A DNA stretch of 64,000 bases from Trifolium pratense (Eukaryota > Streptophyta > Magnoliopsida > Fabales > Fabaceae). How positions within the stretch are numbered: position 1 is the stretch's first letter; each line of letters starts with the position of its first letter. The stretch is taken from contig NC_060065.1 of NCBI RefSeq assembly GCF_020283565.1, forward strand, positions 24,354,409 to 24,418,408, written 5' to 3'. Below the pieces are notes generated by a model. It worked only from the letters and a program-made list of their open reading frames with translations. It did no database searches and had not been told where the DNA came from. Below are positions 1 to 14,300 of the stretch, in pieces. The translations under genes and the position numbers were made by a program.

Positions 1-1039
1 AAGATCGAAGCTGAAGGTTGAACGAATCTGAGGAGAAGGTTGAATAAGGTGAAATCAGATAACGAATCTGAAGCTTGAAGGTTCCATACAAAAAACGAAT
101 CTGAAGCTTGAAGGGAAAATCAGAGAGCGAATCTGAAGGTGAAATCATCTGAAGGTGAAATCATAATAAAGATGAATTGAAAGTTTTTGGACGATAAGAA
201 GAACGTGTTTTTTTATGCGAAGAAGAAAGTTGTTTGAGACCGTGAAATAATTTGAAAAAGAAGCAAACAAATTAGAAACAATTAGGACGAAAATATAAAT
301 TCATAGAATATAATACCTAAAATATAATTAATTTAAAAATAAAAATAGTCAAAATTACTTTGTGGTAAAAAATTAATTATGTTTGACTTAAATACATGTG
401 GATGAATTTTATAGGTGTCACATCATGTCACATCAGCATAGAGTATATACCCTCAATTTATAAGATGGTTAATTAGAAAAAACCTGCTTTAAAAAAAATA
501 TGAAAAAATTGCTTTATGTATTATTAACTTTCACATCACTTGACAGAATCAAGATAATATATCATTTCACTTTCATACTTTTGACTCCTGTTAGTTATCT
601 GCAAATGTTTTTTTGAGTAAAAGACATATACATGTATTTATTTTTTTGGTGAAAGAAGACATACATGTAGTCATGTGTTATCACACTAATATGACTACTA
701 ATATGACAAGAAAACACTAATTTGTACAAAATGACAGAAATTCATAGGGTGGATTCCCTTTTCCTTTCTTTAATCAGTAATCCCTGATAGTGTAAGTTAT
801 CACAAGACCTAATCCAATTCATGCATTGCATATTAAGGAAAAAATTATATGAAAGGAATCAAAAAACACTAACACAGACCTAAACTTTGGATATAATATC
901 GACACTGATGATAATTGAGAAAATTAAATCAATTGCAATTCGTCTACAAAGATGCATAAACAATAAGGTCGGCACCAAAGCAAGTAAGTTTTAGTTTTAC
1001 AATATAATACTGCCTTCGCTCCTATAAGAATTGAATTAT
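1..1039. other. AT-rich intergenic stretch with a short degenerate repeat at its left edge
   Basis: Bases 1-170 repeat a motif of the form cgaatctgaagcttgaagg several times with variation, giving a small imperfect tandem array that may continue left of the window. The rest is AT-rich with no coding region, RNA gene or clear inverted repeat that I can support. Confidence 0.4.
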
Positions 1040-1375
1040 TGTTAACTCATATCGGTTGTGAGATGGCCTTGACAAGTGTTTATACACAAGTGGCAATCTT
1101 CACCTTAAGCCGGTTTTATAAGTATCAGTTAGGCCCAATACCTAATTTTAAGGATGAGTTGGGCCACCCGTTATCAGGTTTCCGCTATTGGGTCATCCAC
1201 GCACCAAGCCTAATAGTGCTGGGCGTAAGGGGTGTGTTAAGAAGTCTCACATTGGTTGTGAGATGACCTTGACAAATTTTGACAACTGTTTATAAGCAAG
1301 TGACAATGTTTATAATCAGGTGGAAATTCTCACCTTACAAGCCGGTTTTGTAATGATGAGTTAGGCCCAATACTC
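1040..1375 (+). mobile_element. TRIM-like miniature LTR element (copy 1)
   Basis: Two direct copies of a roughly 105-140 bp block flank only about 90 bp of internal sequence. Both copies share the run tcggttgtgagatg or close variants, caccttacaagccggtttt and gttaggcccaatac. The second copy (1235-1375) starts TG and ends CA, and the purine-rich run gtaaggggtg lies immediately before it, where a polypurine tract would be. This is the layout of a terminal-repeat retrotransposon in miniature. The left copy is eroded, and I see no target duplication. A short open frame across it has no coding meaning. Confidence 0.5.
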
Positions 1376-2631
1376 ATTTCTAAGAATTATTTGCAACAAA
1401 ATAAAATCTCAGAATAGCTATTACTTTCAAGTCGATTATTGCGAAACAGATTCTCCGTTGTCCATTTTAACACAGTTTTCACGTATTACTATATCAGGAC
1501 CACTTGATCTATATACGGTCGAGATCATTTTAAGAGATTTTATAATAGGATTAAAATGTACCGTGTAATATATAATTAATAGCTCAGATTGAAAACACTG
1601 TGAAAATTGTATGATAATCTACGGTAGGAAATCTTGATATTTAGCAGAGTATATAATATCTTACTAAGTGAAAAATTTAAATACAAAACAAACAGGAGAT
1701 ATTACATCCTAAATATCTACAGAACATGCATTATTCATTCATTTAATTTAAAGTTTCTCATAATTAATCTTCCTTTGACTTGAACAAAAGAATAAATAAG
1801 TAGCTAACTAAAAGCATTCAAGTGTTAACAAGAAAATGAAGTTCAAGCAAGTTGCATCAAAATTCAGTAGTATTCAAACATGATCAGTGAGAGTGAGACC
1901 AACCACTGTTAAAGTTAAAATAAAATAATATAAAACAGTTATTATATGAAAAGATTTAGCAGGAAGAATCTAATTGAGCTACTTTATCTCCTGGCTGGAC
2001 TCAGCTTTTCTAGAATTTGGTGTCAACCAATGACATCTGTCAAACATAATCCCTCCAAGATTTCCATTAACATGGAGCTTAGATTATAATCATTCATGTC
2101 AGATTTTGAAACATAATACTTCATGACATAGTCATATTAATTAATAAACATAAAGAAAACATAACATGCAAGGAATAGGTTGATTAATGAGTATTGGCTT
2201 TATTAGGCATGTTTGCTAATTAAGGAAATTTAGAGCAAAGGGCATTTAAGAAAAATTATGAATGTTTGTTTATATATATGTTATTCTAAATTCTTAGGCC
2301 CTTTGAAGTATCATACCAATAAAGAAGAACCAAAAAAATGGGTGACTCTCACTTTGTTGAGGCCACAAATCACATGGTAGAACCAATAAAATGAGTTTGT
2401 CGGCTACTTTTGAAGGCAAAGGATTGAAAGCCTATAGTGAACAAGGCACAAACATTTTGATTATGGTCTAGTATGTAGCAGAGGATAAACATTAATCCAA
2501 AAGTTGAACGTATACATGTCATTGACAAGATGAATCAAAAAGAAAGTGACAATGAGATTAGCAAAGTATATTTAGTGACAATAGCTTAATTAGTAGGTGG
2601 TTTTCTGATTCTAAAGCAATGATGTTTAGTG
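1376..2631. other. Intergenic, nothing recognised
   Basis: AT-rich sequence without a supportable ORF, splice structure, inverted repeat or RNA gene. Confidence 0.4.
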
Positions 2632-2642
2632 AAAGCATCAAC

Positions 2643-2804
2643 TTTTATTTTCCACCGGTCCACTAGACCGCCTAATTTGGTTCGAGGTCAGTTTTGACAT
2701 CAAGTGGTTTCAGCCCCCTCTCGTTCGCAATTGCGGGGGGTTGAACCGTGGTCCTCTCTACCAAGTCTAACGTCAATCATCACTGAACCAACTAACGATT
2801 AATT
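2643..2804 (-). mobile_element. tRNA-derived SINE, minus strand
   Basis: Read on the minus strand it has an A-box-like agttggttcagtg and a B-box-like ggttcaaccc, then a body ending in an A/T-rich tail (ttttatttt on the plus strand). An 11-bp direct repeat, aaagcatcaac, sits exactly outside both ends (2632-2642 and 2805-2815), a clean target-site duplication. The pol III promoter boxes explain why it could be mistaken for a tRNA gene; it has no cloverleaf. Confidence 0.75.
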
Positions 2805-2815
2805 AAAGCATCAAC

Positions 2816-4981
2816 GATTTTGTATATTAATAATTGTGATAATTTTGACACTCTAATTAAATGCAATTGTAGTAGTCATATTTTAAATTACGGTTGCAGT
2901 TGCAATGACAATGTAAACAAATGTGGCTGACATCGATTGTAATTACAGTTGTGATGTTATTGTAGAGACCTCTAAAATTGTTATATTATGGCCACAATAA
3001 CAACTGCGGACTGCAATTTAGAACCATTATTATGATAAATATATAGTAGTGATTTAGACTATGAAGTTCATGTCAAATCCTAGAGTTCAACTGGCTTAAT
3101 TAGCTTAGAAAATCTTTCGTCCCATCGTTTCATGTCGCCCCATATGCTAGGTAGTGGGACCTTTGAAATGCAAATGCACTCTTGACCTCAAGTACACTAC
3201 AAAGTATATCTCTTTTAGATGATGATTGCAGCCATATGGACTGTTGAAGAGGGGCATGCTTTGATTTGATTTCATCACTCTCTTAATTCCATCTTTCCTG
3301 TTACCTTTTTGCCTTTTAAGTTTGTTTTTTGAGAAAAGACTAGTGGGGCAAACAGATAAATAAATTAATAAAAGGATAATAGAGAGAGAGGGAGAGGTTA
3401 AGACCATGCAAGGTGGGGAACATATTCATATAGATGTTGAAATTAAATTATGTTCATAGGTTTGTAGGTTTCATAAGGGCTTTCCTTGCTTTAAATGGGA
3501 TTAGAATTTACAAAAATTTCCAATATAAACAGTGTTAACAGATATAAGCTGTGACCTGTGGACCATCATTGGTTGAAAGTGATGCTGGTTTTCTCTAGAT
3601 AGTGCTGTGTGATGTACAGATATAATAACAATGTTTTTTGCAGAATTGAAATTTGACTTGTATTCTCTAAATTTGTGAGGTTGTAATGTTGAAAAATTAA
3701 GGTGAATAGGGTAACTGGTCCCATTAACAAAATTCATCTAAAACTAGAGAAGGGTGGTGTGCCTTGTCCCCCTAAAATTGACCCCCCATGAAAGAATGGA
3801 AAGGGAATTACATAATTGTGTCTTGTTTAGCAGTTTGTTTGTTTGTTTGGCCCCCTTCTATCTCTCATCCTTATGGAAAGAAGTGGACGAACATAAGAAC
3901 AGCTGAGTTTGCCCCCACAATTCCATTTTCAATGAACTCATATTTAATTTAATGTTCCTTCAATAATGGTTTGTATTGATTACAAGTACCTAGACATTGT
4001 CTGTGATGACTTTCTCTTTAATATGAAAAAGTTTAAGTCAGTTAGGTCCTGATACTCAACAATATTCGATAAAGCCTCAAATCTTAGAGAACATTGATAA
4101 AGATATTTAAATATTATTCGCCAATAAGGCTTTCGCACCGGCAATGACAATCAAACTCTCGTCCTCGTAGGATATGGTTTGAATCTTTATCAACCTTATG
4201 CTGGCATTGTCTTTGATGACTTGTGAAAAGGGTAATTCACTAGGTTTGTGTGAGTTGATGAGTTTGTTGCTACAGAACTACATTTTATTATGTAGAAATA
4301 TCCTTTTACCATAATATCTTTTAGAAAGTTATAAGGTCAAGAAAATCTCTATAGTCATGAACACCATATTTATGTCTTCTTTATATTCCATAGTGGGTGT
4401 GGAACAGGTTCATTATCAGCCAATTCAGAAGCTAATGGCAAACAACATCCCTGTCCATCTTTACAAAATGTAATACCAATGAGTACATATTATCAGAAAC
4501 AGTTCTTCAATAAGAGGGCAATATATCAGAAACATTTAAAGCACTTTAATTTTCATCCATCGTAATAACTTTCTACACTATTTAATAACAAACTGTCACA
4601 TCAGTATAGTTACTATCATATTTCACTATTGGTAAAAATACTTTAAACTGTTTTCAAAAAAAGATAGAACATCAATATTCACTACAATTATAAATTGGGT
4701 GAATAAACATTAAATCTTGCAGGAAAACAGTGAAAGCCATACATGTATGAAACAATCACAACAGTAAGTGTAATAGCCAAATGGATATTCCTTGACCCTT
4801 TTGGCAGTAAAATAGGTGCTATCAACAAACTCTCTTTAATTGGTTAAAATTCAAATGGATCTCGTAAATTTAACATGATAGAAAGTGCGTGTTGAGAAGA
4901 GTATGGTAGAAAGTGTTTTGCTAGCATAGTTATTGACAGAATTAAAACTAACATGGAATTGTTGGATGGTAATAAGAAACT
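2816..4981. other. Intergenic and 3' flank of the WD40 gene
   Basis: No coding region, RNA or mobile element with readable ends. The part nearest 4981 must contain the 3' untranslated region of the minus-strand WD40 gene, but I could not choose a polyadenylation site. Confidence 0.4.
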
Positions 4982-5353
4982 CTACTCAAATACCAAAATA
5001 CTTCCATCCCATGAGCATGAAGCAATAACATTAGGCATAACTGGGTGAAAGGCAATGTCCAAGCATGCTTGATCAAAGGCCTTTATTTTCTTCAAAACTT
5101 TGGAGGACTGATAATCATAAAGGTAAATAGATCCATCTGAAGAGCCAGATGCAAGCTTCTTCCCATCCAAGTTGAAATTGCACTTAATTGGGAACCCAGA
5201 AACTCCATGGTTCTCATATCTCTTATATTTGTTGAGTCTGTACGGTGAGGTTGTACCAAAGATTGCAATATAATTCCCGTTAGACTGCGCAACAAAAACT
5301 GGATCAAAGGGGTGCCGTCTAACACAGGGGCAAGTATAAGCTTCCACATAAAC
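4982..5353 (-). CDS. WD40 gene, exon 4 (C-terminal)
   Basis: 372 nt including the TAG stop at 4982-4984. The acceptor CTGAATCAG|GTTTATG starts in phase 0 with [10 protein letters not shown], continuing exon 3 directly across 12.6 kb. It contains the last three repeats ([53 protein letters not shown]). A second open frame inside it is a shadow. Confidence 0.88.
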   Translation of the reverse strand, partial: VYVEAYTCPCVRRHPFDPVFVAQSNGNYIAIFGTTSPYRLNKYKRYENHGVSGFPIKCNFNLDGKKLASGSSDGSIYLYDYQSSKVLKKIKAFDQACLDIAFHPVMPNVIASCSWDGSILVFE

Positions 5354-8300
5354 CTGATTCAGAAGCATAACATCTCATTAAAATTTAAACATACAGTATA
5401 TTCGTATATACGGTCAAATTGATATTTGGAGAATAATGCATGCTTATAGCACTAGTAGCTATTGTTCCTTGAGTTTTATCTCAGCATTAAAATTAGTTTT
5501 TGTCTTTCGAAGAGGTGAAATATGATCTTTTAAATATTTGTTATTACTGCAGATCAAGTTAGTAATATCTCACAAACTTATTAATCTTCTTAGAAAAGTG
5601 AATTTTGCATTATTATTTATTAACTTGCACCTATAAACAAATCTCTATTTAGCCAAAAGACAGTCCCTTGAACAAAGACAAGTTAACATGAATAAAATGT
5701 AAATAAAACATTATGGAAGATTAATCTGATAGTAGGTTGTTGAAAGTCACATGTTGAAAGAGAAATAGCCTGGAAATGTGTTAATAAGGGGGATACATCC
5801 CTCACCTTACAATTCGTTTTTGTAGGGTTGAGTAGGACCCAACCCAAATTTTAAGATAGTATCAAAGTCTATCCAAAATTTGTTGGTCCATTCCCTATCG
5901 TGCCACGAGTCACGTTCAAGATGCGTGAAGGTTGTGTGTTTAAGAGTCTCAAATTAAATGAGATATGGTCTAAAAAGTGTTTATAAGGGTCATATATCCC
6001 TCACCTTACAAGCCGGTTTGTAGACTTGAGTTAGGCTCAACCCAAATTTTAACATTAGCAATGGCAATGTGAAATTTGTGAGCATGGGCATTTCAAACAA
6101 TAGAACATATAACTTGATTGATAATTTAAACTCAATTACTTCTGGAACTATTAAAGTGATGAATTTAAAGAAACAACAGCTTTCTTCAAAAAAGAAACAA
6201 CAGCAAGACAGGAGTCGGTCTCTAAGTTGTAAAATGACTAAATTTGTCAGTAGTCCGGAATACTAATTAATGTTCCGTTCACTCATGTTTTTCTATCCTC
6301 CATTAGAAGAGCTTTTTTCATTGAAAACTTGGTAAAACAAATTATAAAAAGTATTTATGTTAATTGAAAATAAAATAAAAAATACTTCGATTATATTTCA
6401 GAAAATCTATTTCAATTTGGTATTGTTGAGAGCTCGCTATGTGTTGCCTTCATTGCAGCTCTTTTTGGGTTGTCTTCCTTTCGTTAGGATCAGCGCTTTC
6501 TATTCATCAGTACAACCTAGAACCACCAATAATTTCCAGGGTTGCTATCAGAGAGGTCTGTTTTGTTCCCTGTTATGTGTTGCTGTTTTTCCTCATTTTC
6601 CTATGGTTGGAACCGATAAAATACAAACATAAACAAAGACCTAGGACATGACACTAATATGAGCAGTGTCTAATATATAGGATACTGGGAATTGGCGTGT
6701 ATGTGGAGCATATAACACGAGGATTCTAGATACAGTCATATGATCATGATTATCTCTATTTACGTACTCACTTGATAAGCCTCCTAAATATATGCATGTG
6801 TGGGGCACATAGGATGAACAGGTGAAGGAACAATATGCTTGAGTGTATGTGAGATTTTTCTTAACATTTTTCTTTTTTTTTTTTGACGGGAAAATAGAGA
6901 ATTATTATTCTTAACATTTTTCATGTTTAAACAATATTCACATTTTTTTCTATATTTTATGCTGATGAAAGTTACGATTAGGGAATAATAAGTAGTAAAA
7001 CTACTTGATGACAGTAATTAGGAAATAATTAGTGAAAAAGCCGTTTAATGGCAGTTATGAATAAAAATTATGGCAGTTATTTATGTGATAGTAGATGTGA
7101 CAGCAACTTGTAACCAATAACAAGTGCTGTTTTGCTCAAACTTCAGTGGAATACTTGAGACAAATCATATCCATCAAAAGGGGTTGCAGACTTGCAGTAT
7201 ACCCCAGTGAGGTTAAAGATCTGACAAATTGGCCGCAGCCTAAGAATGCAAAAGGGATGCAGGGGTTCTTAGGATTAACCGGGGATTATAAAAAATTCAT
7301 GAAAGACTACGGAAAAATTGACATGCTTTTGATGGAGCTCACAAAAAAAGAGGAGTTTAAATGGGGGGCCTCACACTCAAGAAGATTTTGATGTGATAAA
7401 AAGAAAACGACTATTGCACCAGATTATATTCATCAAAGACGATGACTACAGCACTGGTTCTAACACAGCCTGATTTCAGCCACGAATATGTTATGGAAAA
7501 AAGTGATGTGTCATTAGAAGGGTTGGGGCCATTCTCACCCAAAATGGAAGAACCATTCCATATTACAGCAAGACATTAAGAGAAAGAAATTTGGACAAAT
7601 CATCCAATGAAAAAAGCTCACGGCCCTTGCTATACAACACTGGCATCCTTACTTACTAGGCAGGAAATTTACTGTCAAAACAGACCAGAAAAGTTTACGG
7701 GAATTTTTGCTGCAAAAGATTACCACAATGGATCAGCAGACTTGGCAGCAAAGCTATTTGATGACCTTCAGCAGAACAGGGAGGCACAAAAGGGGGGGTT
7801 TTCTTATACCAATGGGGTGCTGCAATATGAGGGTTGTTTAGTGCTCTCTTCCAAGTCGTCTTGGATTCCTATTTGATTCAGTTCCATTCCACCCCTCAAG
7901 AAGAACTTATAGAAGGACTGCACTAATTCTTGGTTTGGCATGAAAATTTATATAAGCAATTTGTGAGGGAATGTGATATTTTCCAGAACTATTTAGCAAC
8001 AGCTCCAGGGGGATTGCCCCAACCCCTAAATATTCCTGATAAGGTTTGGGAAGAAATTTCTATGGACTTTGTCACGTGACTCCCAATGTTGTGGTGGTTG
8101 TCCAAGTACGGTCATTTTATTACTACTAGTAAGCATCCCTATACAACCATGGTAGTCAAAATCGGGATAATGATCGTACGAGTTTACGATTCAGAGCAGC
8201 TGCAGTGATTACGTTCATGCCCAAAATCGTTGATTTGTAAAATCGTGTATAATCGTCCCCGTTAATCATGAAATCGTGTAATCTACGATTTTTTTCGATT

Positions 8301-11300
8301 CTGCAATACTGGACGCAGCCATGGAGTTCGTGACGGCGCGCTAGGGTTAGTTACTCATTCCTGCAATCGCGGGCCAGAGAAGACCCATTTCCGTGGGCCG
8401 GGTCAAAAGAAGCCTGTTTAGAAAGTATGTTTATTTTTATGGGAAACAGGGTTTTTAAAGTGGCCATGTGCAGATGCTTTAACAGTACAGTAATGACACG
8501 TATAATTCCAATACTCACAACCGTATCATTCCCTCCTTTGCACAACTATTTGCCTATAAAATTGGAAGAGGCAAAGTAACTTCTCCATTACAACTCTCAC
8601 TATCAGTGTTTCTCCATCTTCCATTCCTTCCTGGATTTAAATTTCCTTTTTATCTCTGTTTTTCCAAATGGCTCCAAACTGTCAATATGCAAAATCTCAA
8701 TCTGCTCGTGCTACTAAGTATCTGCAATTCCCCCCACCGTTCCTAAGCCTAAGATTGCTCTTGGAAATAGGACCGATCCTTCTTGGAAGTGTGGAGTTTC
8801 AATCAATGGAGATGCTTTAAAAATAAAGTGTAAATTTTGTAAGAAATATATTTATCAAGAGGGGCTTATCGCTTCAAGCATCACTTGGCTGGAACAAGCC
8901 AAAATGTGGCTGTTTGCAAAGCTGTTACTGATGAGGTGAAGCATGAGATGTTTCAAATTGTAATGGATTGTAGGGGTGGGCATGGTTCGGTTTTTAAGGA
9001 AAACCAAACGAACCGAACTGAACAAAACTGTTTTCAAAATTCATAATAACCGAACCGAACTAAACCATTTGTCTTTTAAACCGAACCGAACTGTTAAAAT
9101 GATTTGGTTTTACGGTTCTGAACCAAACTATAACTAACTTTTGACTAAAAAGAACTGAACCATTAAGAGAACCGAACCGAACCAAACTGATAATCATGAA
9201 CCGAACCAAACTGTTTCATTTTAGTTTTAAAACTGTTAGTTATGGTTCAGTTTTTTTTTTGTTTGGTTCGGTTTAGTTCTGCAGTTCGGTTCAGTTTTTG
9301 GTTTTTTTTTTGCCCACCCCTAATGGATTGCAAGAGAGATTGCTAAAGAAAACATTTCCTGCTAAATTCTACACGATCATTAACAATTTGAAACATTTCC
9401 TGCTTCACCTCATGAGTAACAGCTTTGCAAACAGCCACATTTTGACTTGTTCCAGCCAAGTGATGCTTGAAACGATAAGCCCTTCCTGATAAATTTTTCT
9501 CACAAAATTTACACTTTATTTTTAAAGCATCTCCATTGATCGAAACTCCACACTTCGAAGAAGGATCAGTCCTATTTCCAAGAGCAATCTCATGCTTAGG
9601 AACGGTGGGGGAAATTGCAGATACTTGACCAGTAGCACAAGCAGATTGAGATTTTTCAGAATGATAGTTTGAAGCCATTTGGAAAAACAGAGATAAAAAG
9701 CTAATTTAAACGCAAGGAATGAAAGATGGAGAAACACTGATAGTGAGATTGTAATGGAGAAGTTACTTGCCTCTTCCAATATTATAGGCAAACAGTTGTG
9801 CAAATGAGGGAATCAAATGGTTGTGGAGTATTGGAATTATGCTCATTACTGCACTGTTAAAGCATATGCACATGGCCACTTTAAAAACCCTGTTTCCCAT
9901 AAAAATAAACCTACTTTGTAAACGGGCTTCTTCTCTGACCCGCGATTGCAGGAATGAGTAACGAACCCTAGCGCGCCGTGGCGAACTCCACGGTTGCGTC
10001 CAGTATTGCAGAATAAAAAAAAAATCGTAGATTACAGGATTTCACGATTATACACGATTATACAAATCAACGATTTAGGGCATGAACGTAATCCCTACAG
10101 CTGCTCTGAATCGTAAAATCATACGATTATACGATCATAATCCCGATTTTGACTACCATGTTGGGGGCTATATACACCCTTCTCATGCATTTTCTTACCT
10201 GAGTGTCGAAAGTCTTGCAGGTACACCCGCCCTTGGTACCACTGTTTGGATCAGCGTTTCACCGACCACTATCCTCCTGAGCAAATCGGTGGCACCGACT
10301 GTAGGGACCGCCTAGTTTCCTCATCTTTTCCTAAACTACCCTAACCAACCCAAAATGGCCGGCGAAAACAATAGTGTTGCTCCCAATACCAACCAGGACT
10401 TTGACATTGTCGTCCTTAGAAAACATAGAAGTTGTACTGGATTATCGTGGAGTCCAAGGAGAAATCAAGTGCACGTTGTTTCCCACAACTTTGAAGAAAG
10501 GCGCTATGAATTTGGTACAAGAGCCTACCCCCGGGGTCTATTGACTCGTAGAGAGATCTTTGTCACCAATTCACCATACATTTTACAGCATCTTAAAACA
10601 GAGGCAACACTCGAAGCTATAGTACAAGGGAATTTTAGTATCAATTTTAGTATAATTTCTCATTTTTGTAGGAGCTGACAATCTTGTTACAATCTTACAT
10701 TTTATGATCTTCTACCCACTTCCCAATCCTAGGAATATATTGATCTTTACAACATTGGACAATTGAATGGGAAAGCAGATTGAAACAAAGAAAGCAGCAT
10801 CTGATATTTTCTTCTGCCAAGAAAGAAATGTCGGACGAATGCAATTAGAATCTCAATCTTCATCTGACAGAATCTGTTAGACCATTTATTAGTATTGTTG
10901 TTATATTATTAGTGTTGTGAATTCGTCTTAAAAATCACACCAATGAAAAGAACTTGATGTGTGGAGCAATAGAACGGCAACCAATAATTAAACGGAATAA
11001 GCAATAATAATAACCGATAAACAAGATAAAGGAGAAGAAAGAACACGATAATTTGTTTGCCCAGTTCGGTCCAATAATGACCTAGTCTGGGGGAGAGAGC
11101 AGCCCCTCCGTTCCACTATATCAAAGAGTAACTTTACAAAGAAATTCTCAATTGGGTTACAAGAATTAATCCTAATTCTACCCAAAACCTGAATCTCTTT
11201 CGGTGGCCAAGAGACTCAATTTTATAAGTGTTTCCCAAGGTGTACCACAAAGATAGTTCGCTCACCCTAGAGTTGTACCAAGAGAAAACTTTTTTTCCTC

Positions 11301-14300
11301 TCTAAAATCCTAGCCCTTGTGTGGTGGCAAACCCTAATGTTTGCCTCTACATCTCTACTCTCTTGAGTTGCTCTCTTAATTTTTATATTAATAAAGCACT
11401 CCCTATTTATAGAAAATGTATGCCAAAAAATTAGTAACAAATCTGTTTTAAAATAAAACAAATCCAAGTCAGAGTGACATCCAAGAAAAGATATTTTTTT
11501 CCCTAATTAATTTCTCCCTCAAGGACGAACAAGGAATGCACAGCCAGTTTCCCTTAAAAAGAAACTCTTCATGAACATGAAAATCGTCACAAGGATGTTC
11601 ACTGCATTTAGCCCATAATTCTTTGAACTCGGCATCATTCCCATACAACTCCTTCAGACATTCAAAACCTACTACCTCCTCTGCTAAAGTGACAAGCAAA
11701 GAATCCCTCCTCCTCAAAGCATCAGCTAGGGCTCCAGATTTATGTTGAATAAAAAAAGGGAACTTCTGCAGAAAACTAACCCACTGAGCATGCATCTTGT
11801 TGATCAGTTTCTGACTATGGAGAAATTTCAGAGCCTGATGATCAGTGAATAAAATGAATTCTCTATGAATCAAGTAGTGTTCCCATTGGCGAAGAGCTCT
11901 AAAAACAGCATAAAATTCTTGATCATAGGTACTCCATTTGCGGCGAGCTTTACTCAACTTTTCACTAAAGAAAGCAATGGGTTTCTTCTCCTGAGACAAC
12001 AAAGCCCCTATTCCAATTCCACTGGCATCACACTCAATTTGGAACACTTTATCAAAATCAGGAAGAGCTAAGACTGGGGCGGTACACAACTTCTCTTTAA
12101 TCAAGGCAAAACTATGCTCTTGCGCAAAACCCCAATTGAATTTTCCTTTCTTCAAACATTCAATGATTGGTGCAGTGATAGTGCTGAAATCTCTGATAAA
12201 TCTTCTGTAGAAAGTAGTCAACCCATGAAAACTACGTACTTCAGTAACTGATGTAGGTGCAGGCCAGTCTCTGATAGCCCTCACTTTCTCTTCATCCACC
12301 TGATTCCATCGTCACCAACTACAAACCCCAAGAAAAGTAATTTGTTGGTACTGAATGTGCACTTTTTCAGATTAATGTACAGCTGATTCTCTTGTAACAC
12401 TTGCAAAACTAGCCTCACATGTTCTAGGTGTTCTTCCTTGGTCTTGCTATAAATCAAAATATCATCAAAATAAACCACCACAAAAGAACCAATAAAAGGA
12501 CGCAGAACTTGATTCATCAATCTCATGAAGGTGCTAGGGGCGTTAGACAACCCAAAAGGCATCACCAACCACTCATAAAGTCCATCCTTACTCTTAAAAG
12601 TTGTCTTGCATTCATCTTCAGGACTAATTCTTATCTGATGGTATCCACTTCGTAGGTCTATCTTTGAGAACACCTTAGATCCTGCCAACTCATCAAGCAT
12701 GTCTTCTAAACGGGAAATTGGAAAGCGATACTTGATAGTGATCTTGTTGATGGCCCTGCTATCAACACACATCCTCCACTGATTTCCTTTCTTAGGAATA
12801 GGCACCACAAGGACTGGAACGACACAAGGACTCATACTCTCCCGGATGAACCCTTTTCTTAGCAAATCTTCAATCTGCTCCCTTAAAATCTCATTCTTCT
12901 TAGGACTCGTGCTATAATGAGGAAGGTTTGGTAGACTTGAACCTGGAATCAAATCAACCCTCATGGGCAGTAAGTCATTTGGCAGCTCATATGCAATCAA
13001 CTCGTTGAAATCCCTTAGAATGTCTGAGATTTCTCCTGGAATTGGAACCTCTTCTTTCACAGAATTCATCACCCCTTTGAAAACAACCGGACAAAAACAC
13101 TCGGCTTCTCTAACAGCCTTATCAAGTTCCCTCTCATCCTGAGTCATCAATAGGAAACTAGATTTCTTTTCTTTCAGATTCTTATCAAAATGTAAAACAG
13201 GAGCCATAGCAATTTTATGAGTGCCCCAAGTAAACATCATCACATTATCTCGTCCCCGTAATATCATTATCAAACTGCAAAGGCCTACCAAGTAAAATAT
13301 GACAAACATCCATATCAATAACATCACCAAGTACCTCTTCTTTATAATGTTTGCCAATGGAGATGGGAACTCTGCAGGACAGCGTCACTCGTACCTGGGA
13401 TCCCTTGCTGACCCAACCAAGGGCATACGGCTTCTCATGAGGATCTGTTGGTAACTTAAAATAATTCACCAATTTTTGTGACCTTAGTCCTCTGTGCTTC
13501 CATTATCTACTATGAGATCACATACCTTATTCTTGACAGAACAATGAGTCTTGAATAAGTTTTTGCGCTGCCCTTCTTCTTTAGATGCTAGTAACATCCG
13601 CTGCAACACAAAATTCACCCTTTCATCAGATTCTTCTTCGGCGAACTCTACCTCTGCATATTCATCCTCGTCAGGTTGCTCTCTCATCATCATCATCATC
13701 CCGTTCTTCCACCACAGCTGCAACTCTCCTTGATGGACAGACATTGGATCGGTGACCTTTCCAATTACATCTAAAACAAGTATCGATAGTGGGTTTAGCA
13801 TATGGATTGTTTTGTTTTTGGGTTGGGGCCTTGCCTTGTGGTGCACTTCTAGAACTGCTAATTGCCTTATAACCAGGAGTAGAATCCCTGGTTGTTGCAC
13901 TCTTCTCTTTGTCACCTGATGATTCATTATTGTTTTAGGGAGAATACTTTCTTAAATAGGAGAAATTTCTGGGGGATTTCTCCATCAATTCTGCCTTCAA
14001 AGCTAGGTTGGACGCTTCAGCAACGGTCCAAACGGTTTGCAAACCCATCTTCTCCATCCTTTCAATCCACTGATATAACGAGCCACTTTCTGATTTTCTG
14101 ATTCACTCAATTCATTACGTTCAGAAAAACGCACAAATTCAGCGGTATATTCCGTCACTGATCGCTTGCCCTGAACACATTCAATATACATCTTATACTG
14201 AATTTGTCCATAATCTTCAGGTAAAAATCTCTCAAGCATCAATTGTTTCATCTTCCGCCAAGTTCGAATGGGATTCTTTCTCTGCCTCTACCTCTGAACG

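Larger units (their letters stand above)
8148..10160. mobile_element. Fold-back hAT-like element with inverted transposase fragments
   Basis: A perfect 20-bp terminal inverted repeat (catggtagtcaaaatcggga at 8148; its complement at 10141-10160) opens arms of about 800 bp that match each other in inverse orientation over their whole length. Near each end the motif aatcg recurs many times, like the subterminal repeats of hAT elements. Each arm carries the start of a BED-type zinc-finger transposase: plus strand around 8670-8970, minus strand 9343-9678. The centre is short, apart from the MITE at 8971-9322. No 8-bp target duplication is visible next to the ends, so the hAT call rests on the coding fragments. 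Confidence 0.6.

Noticed and set aside
13551..14101. Plus-strand open frames opposite the gypsy gag
   Set aside because: Shadows of the minus-strand coding sequence.
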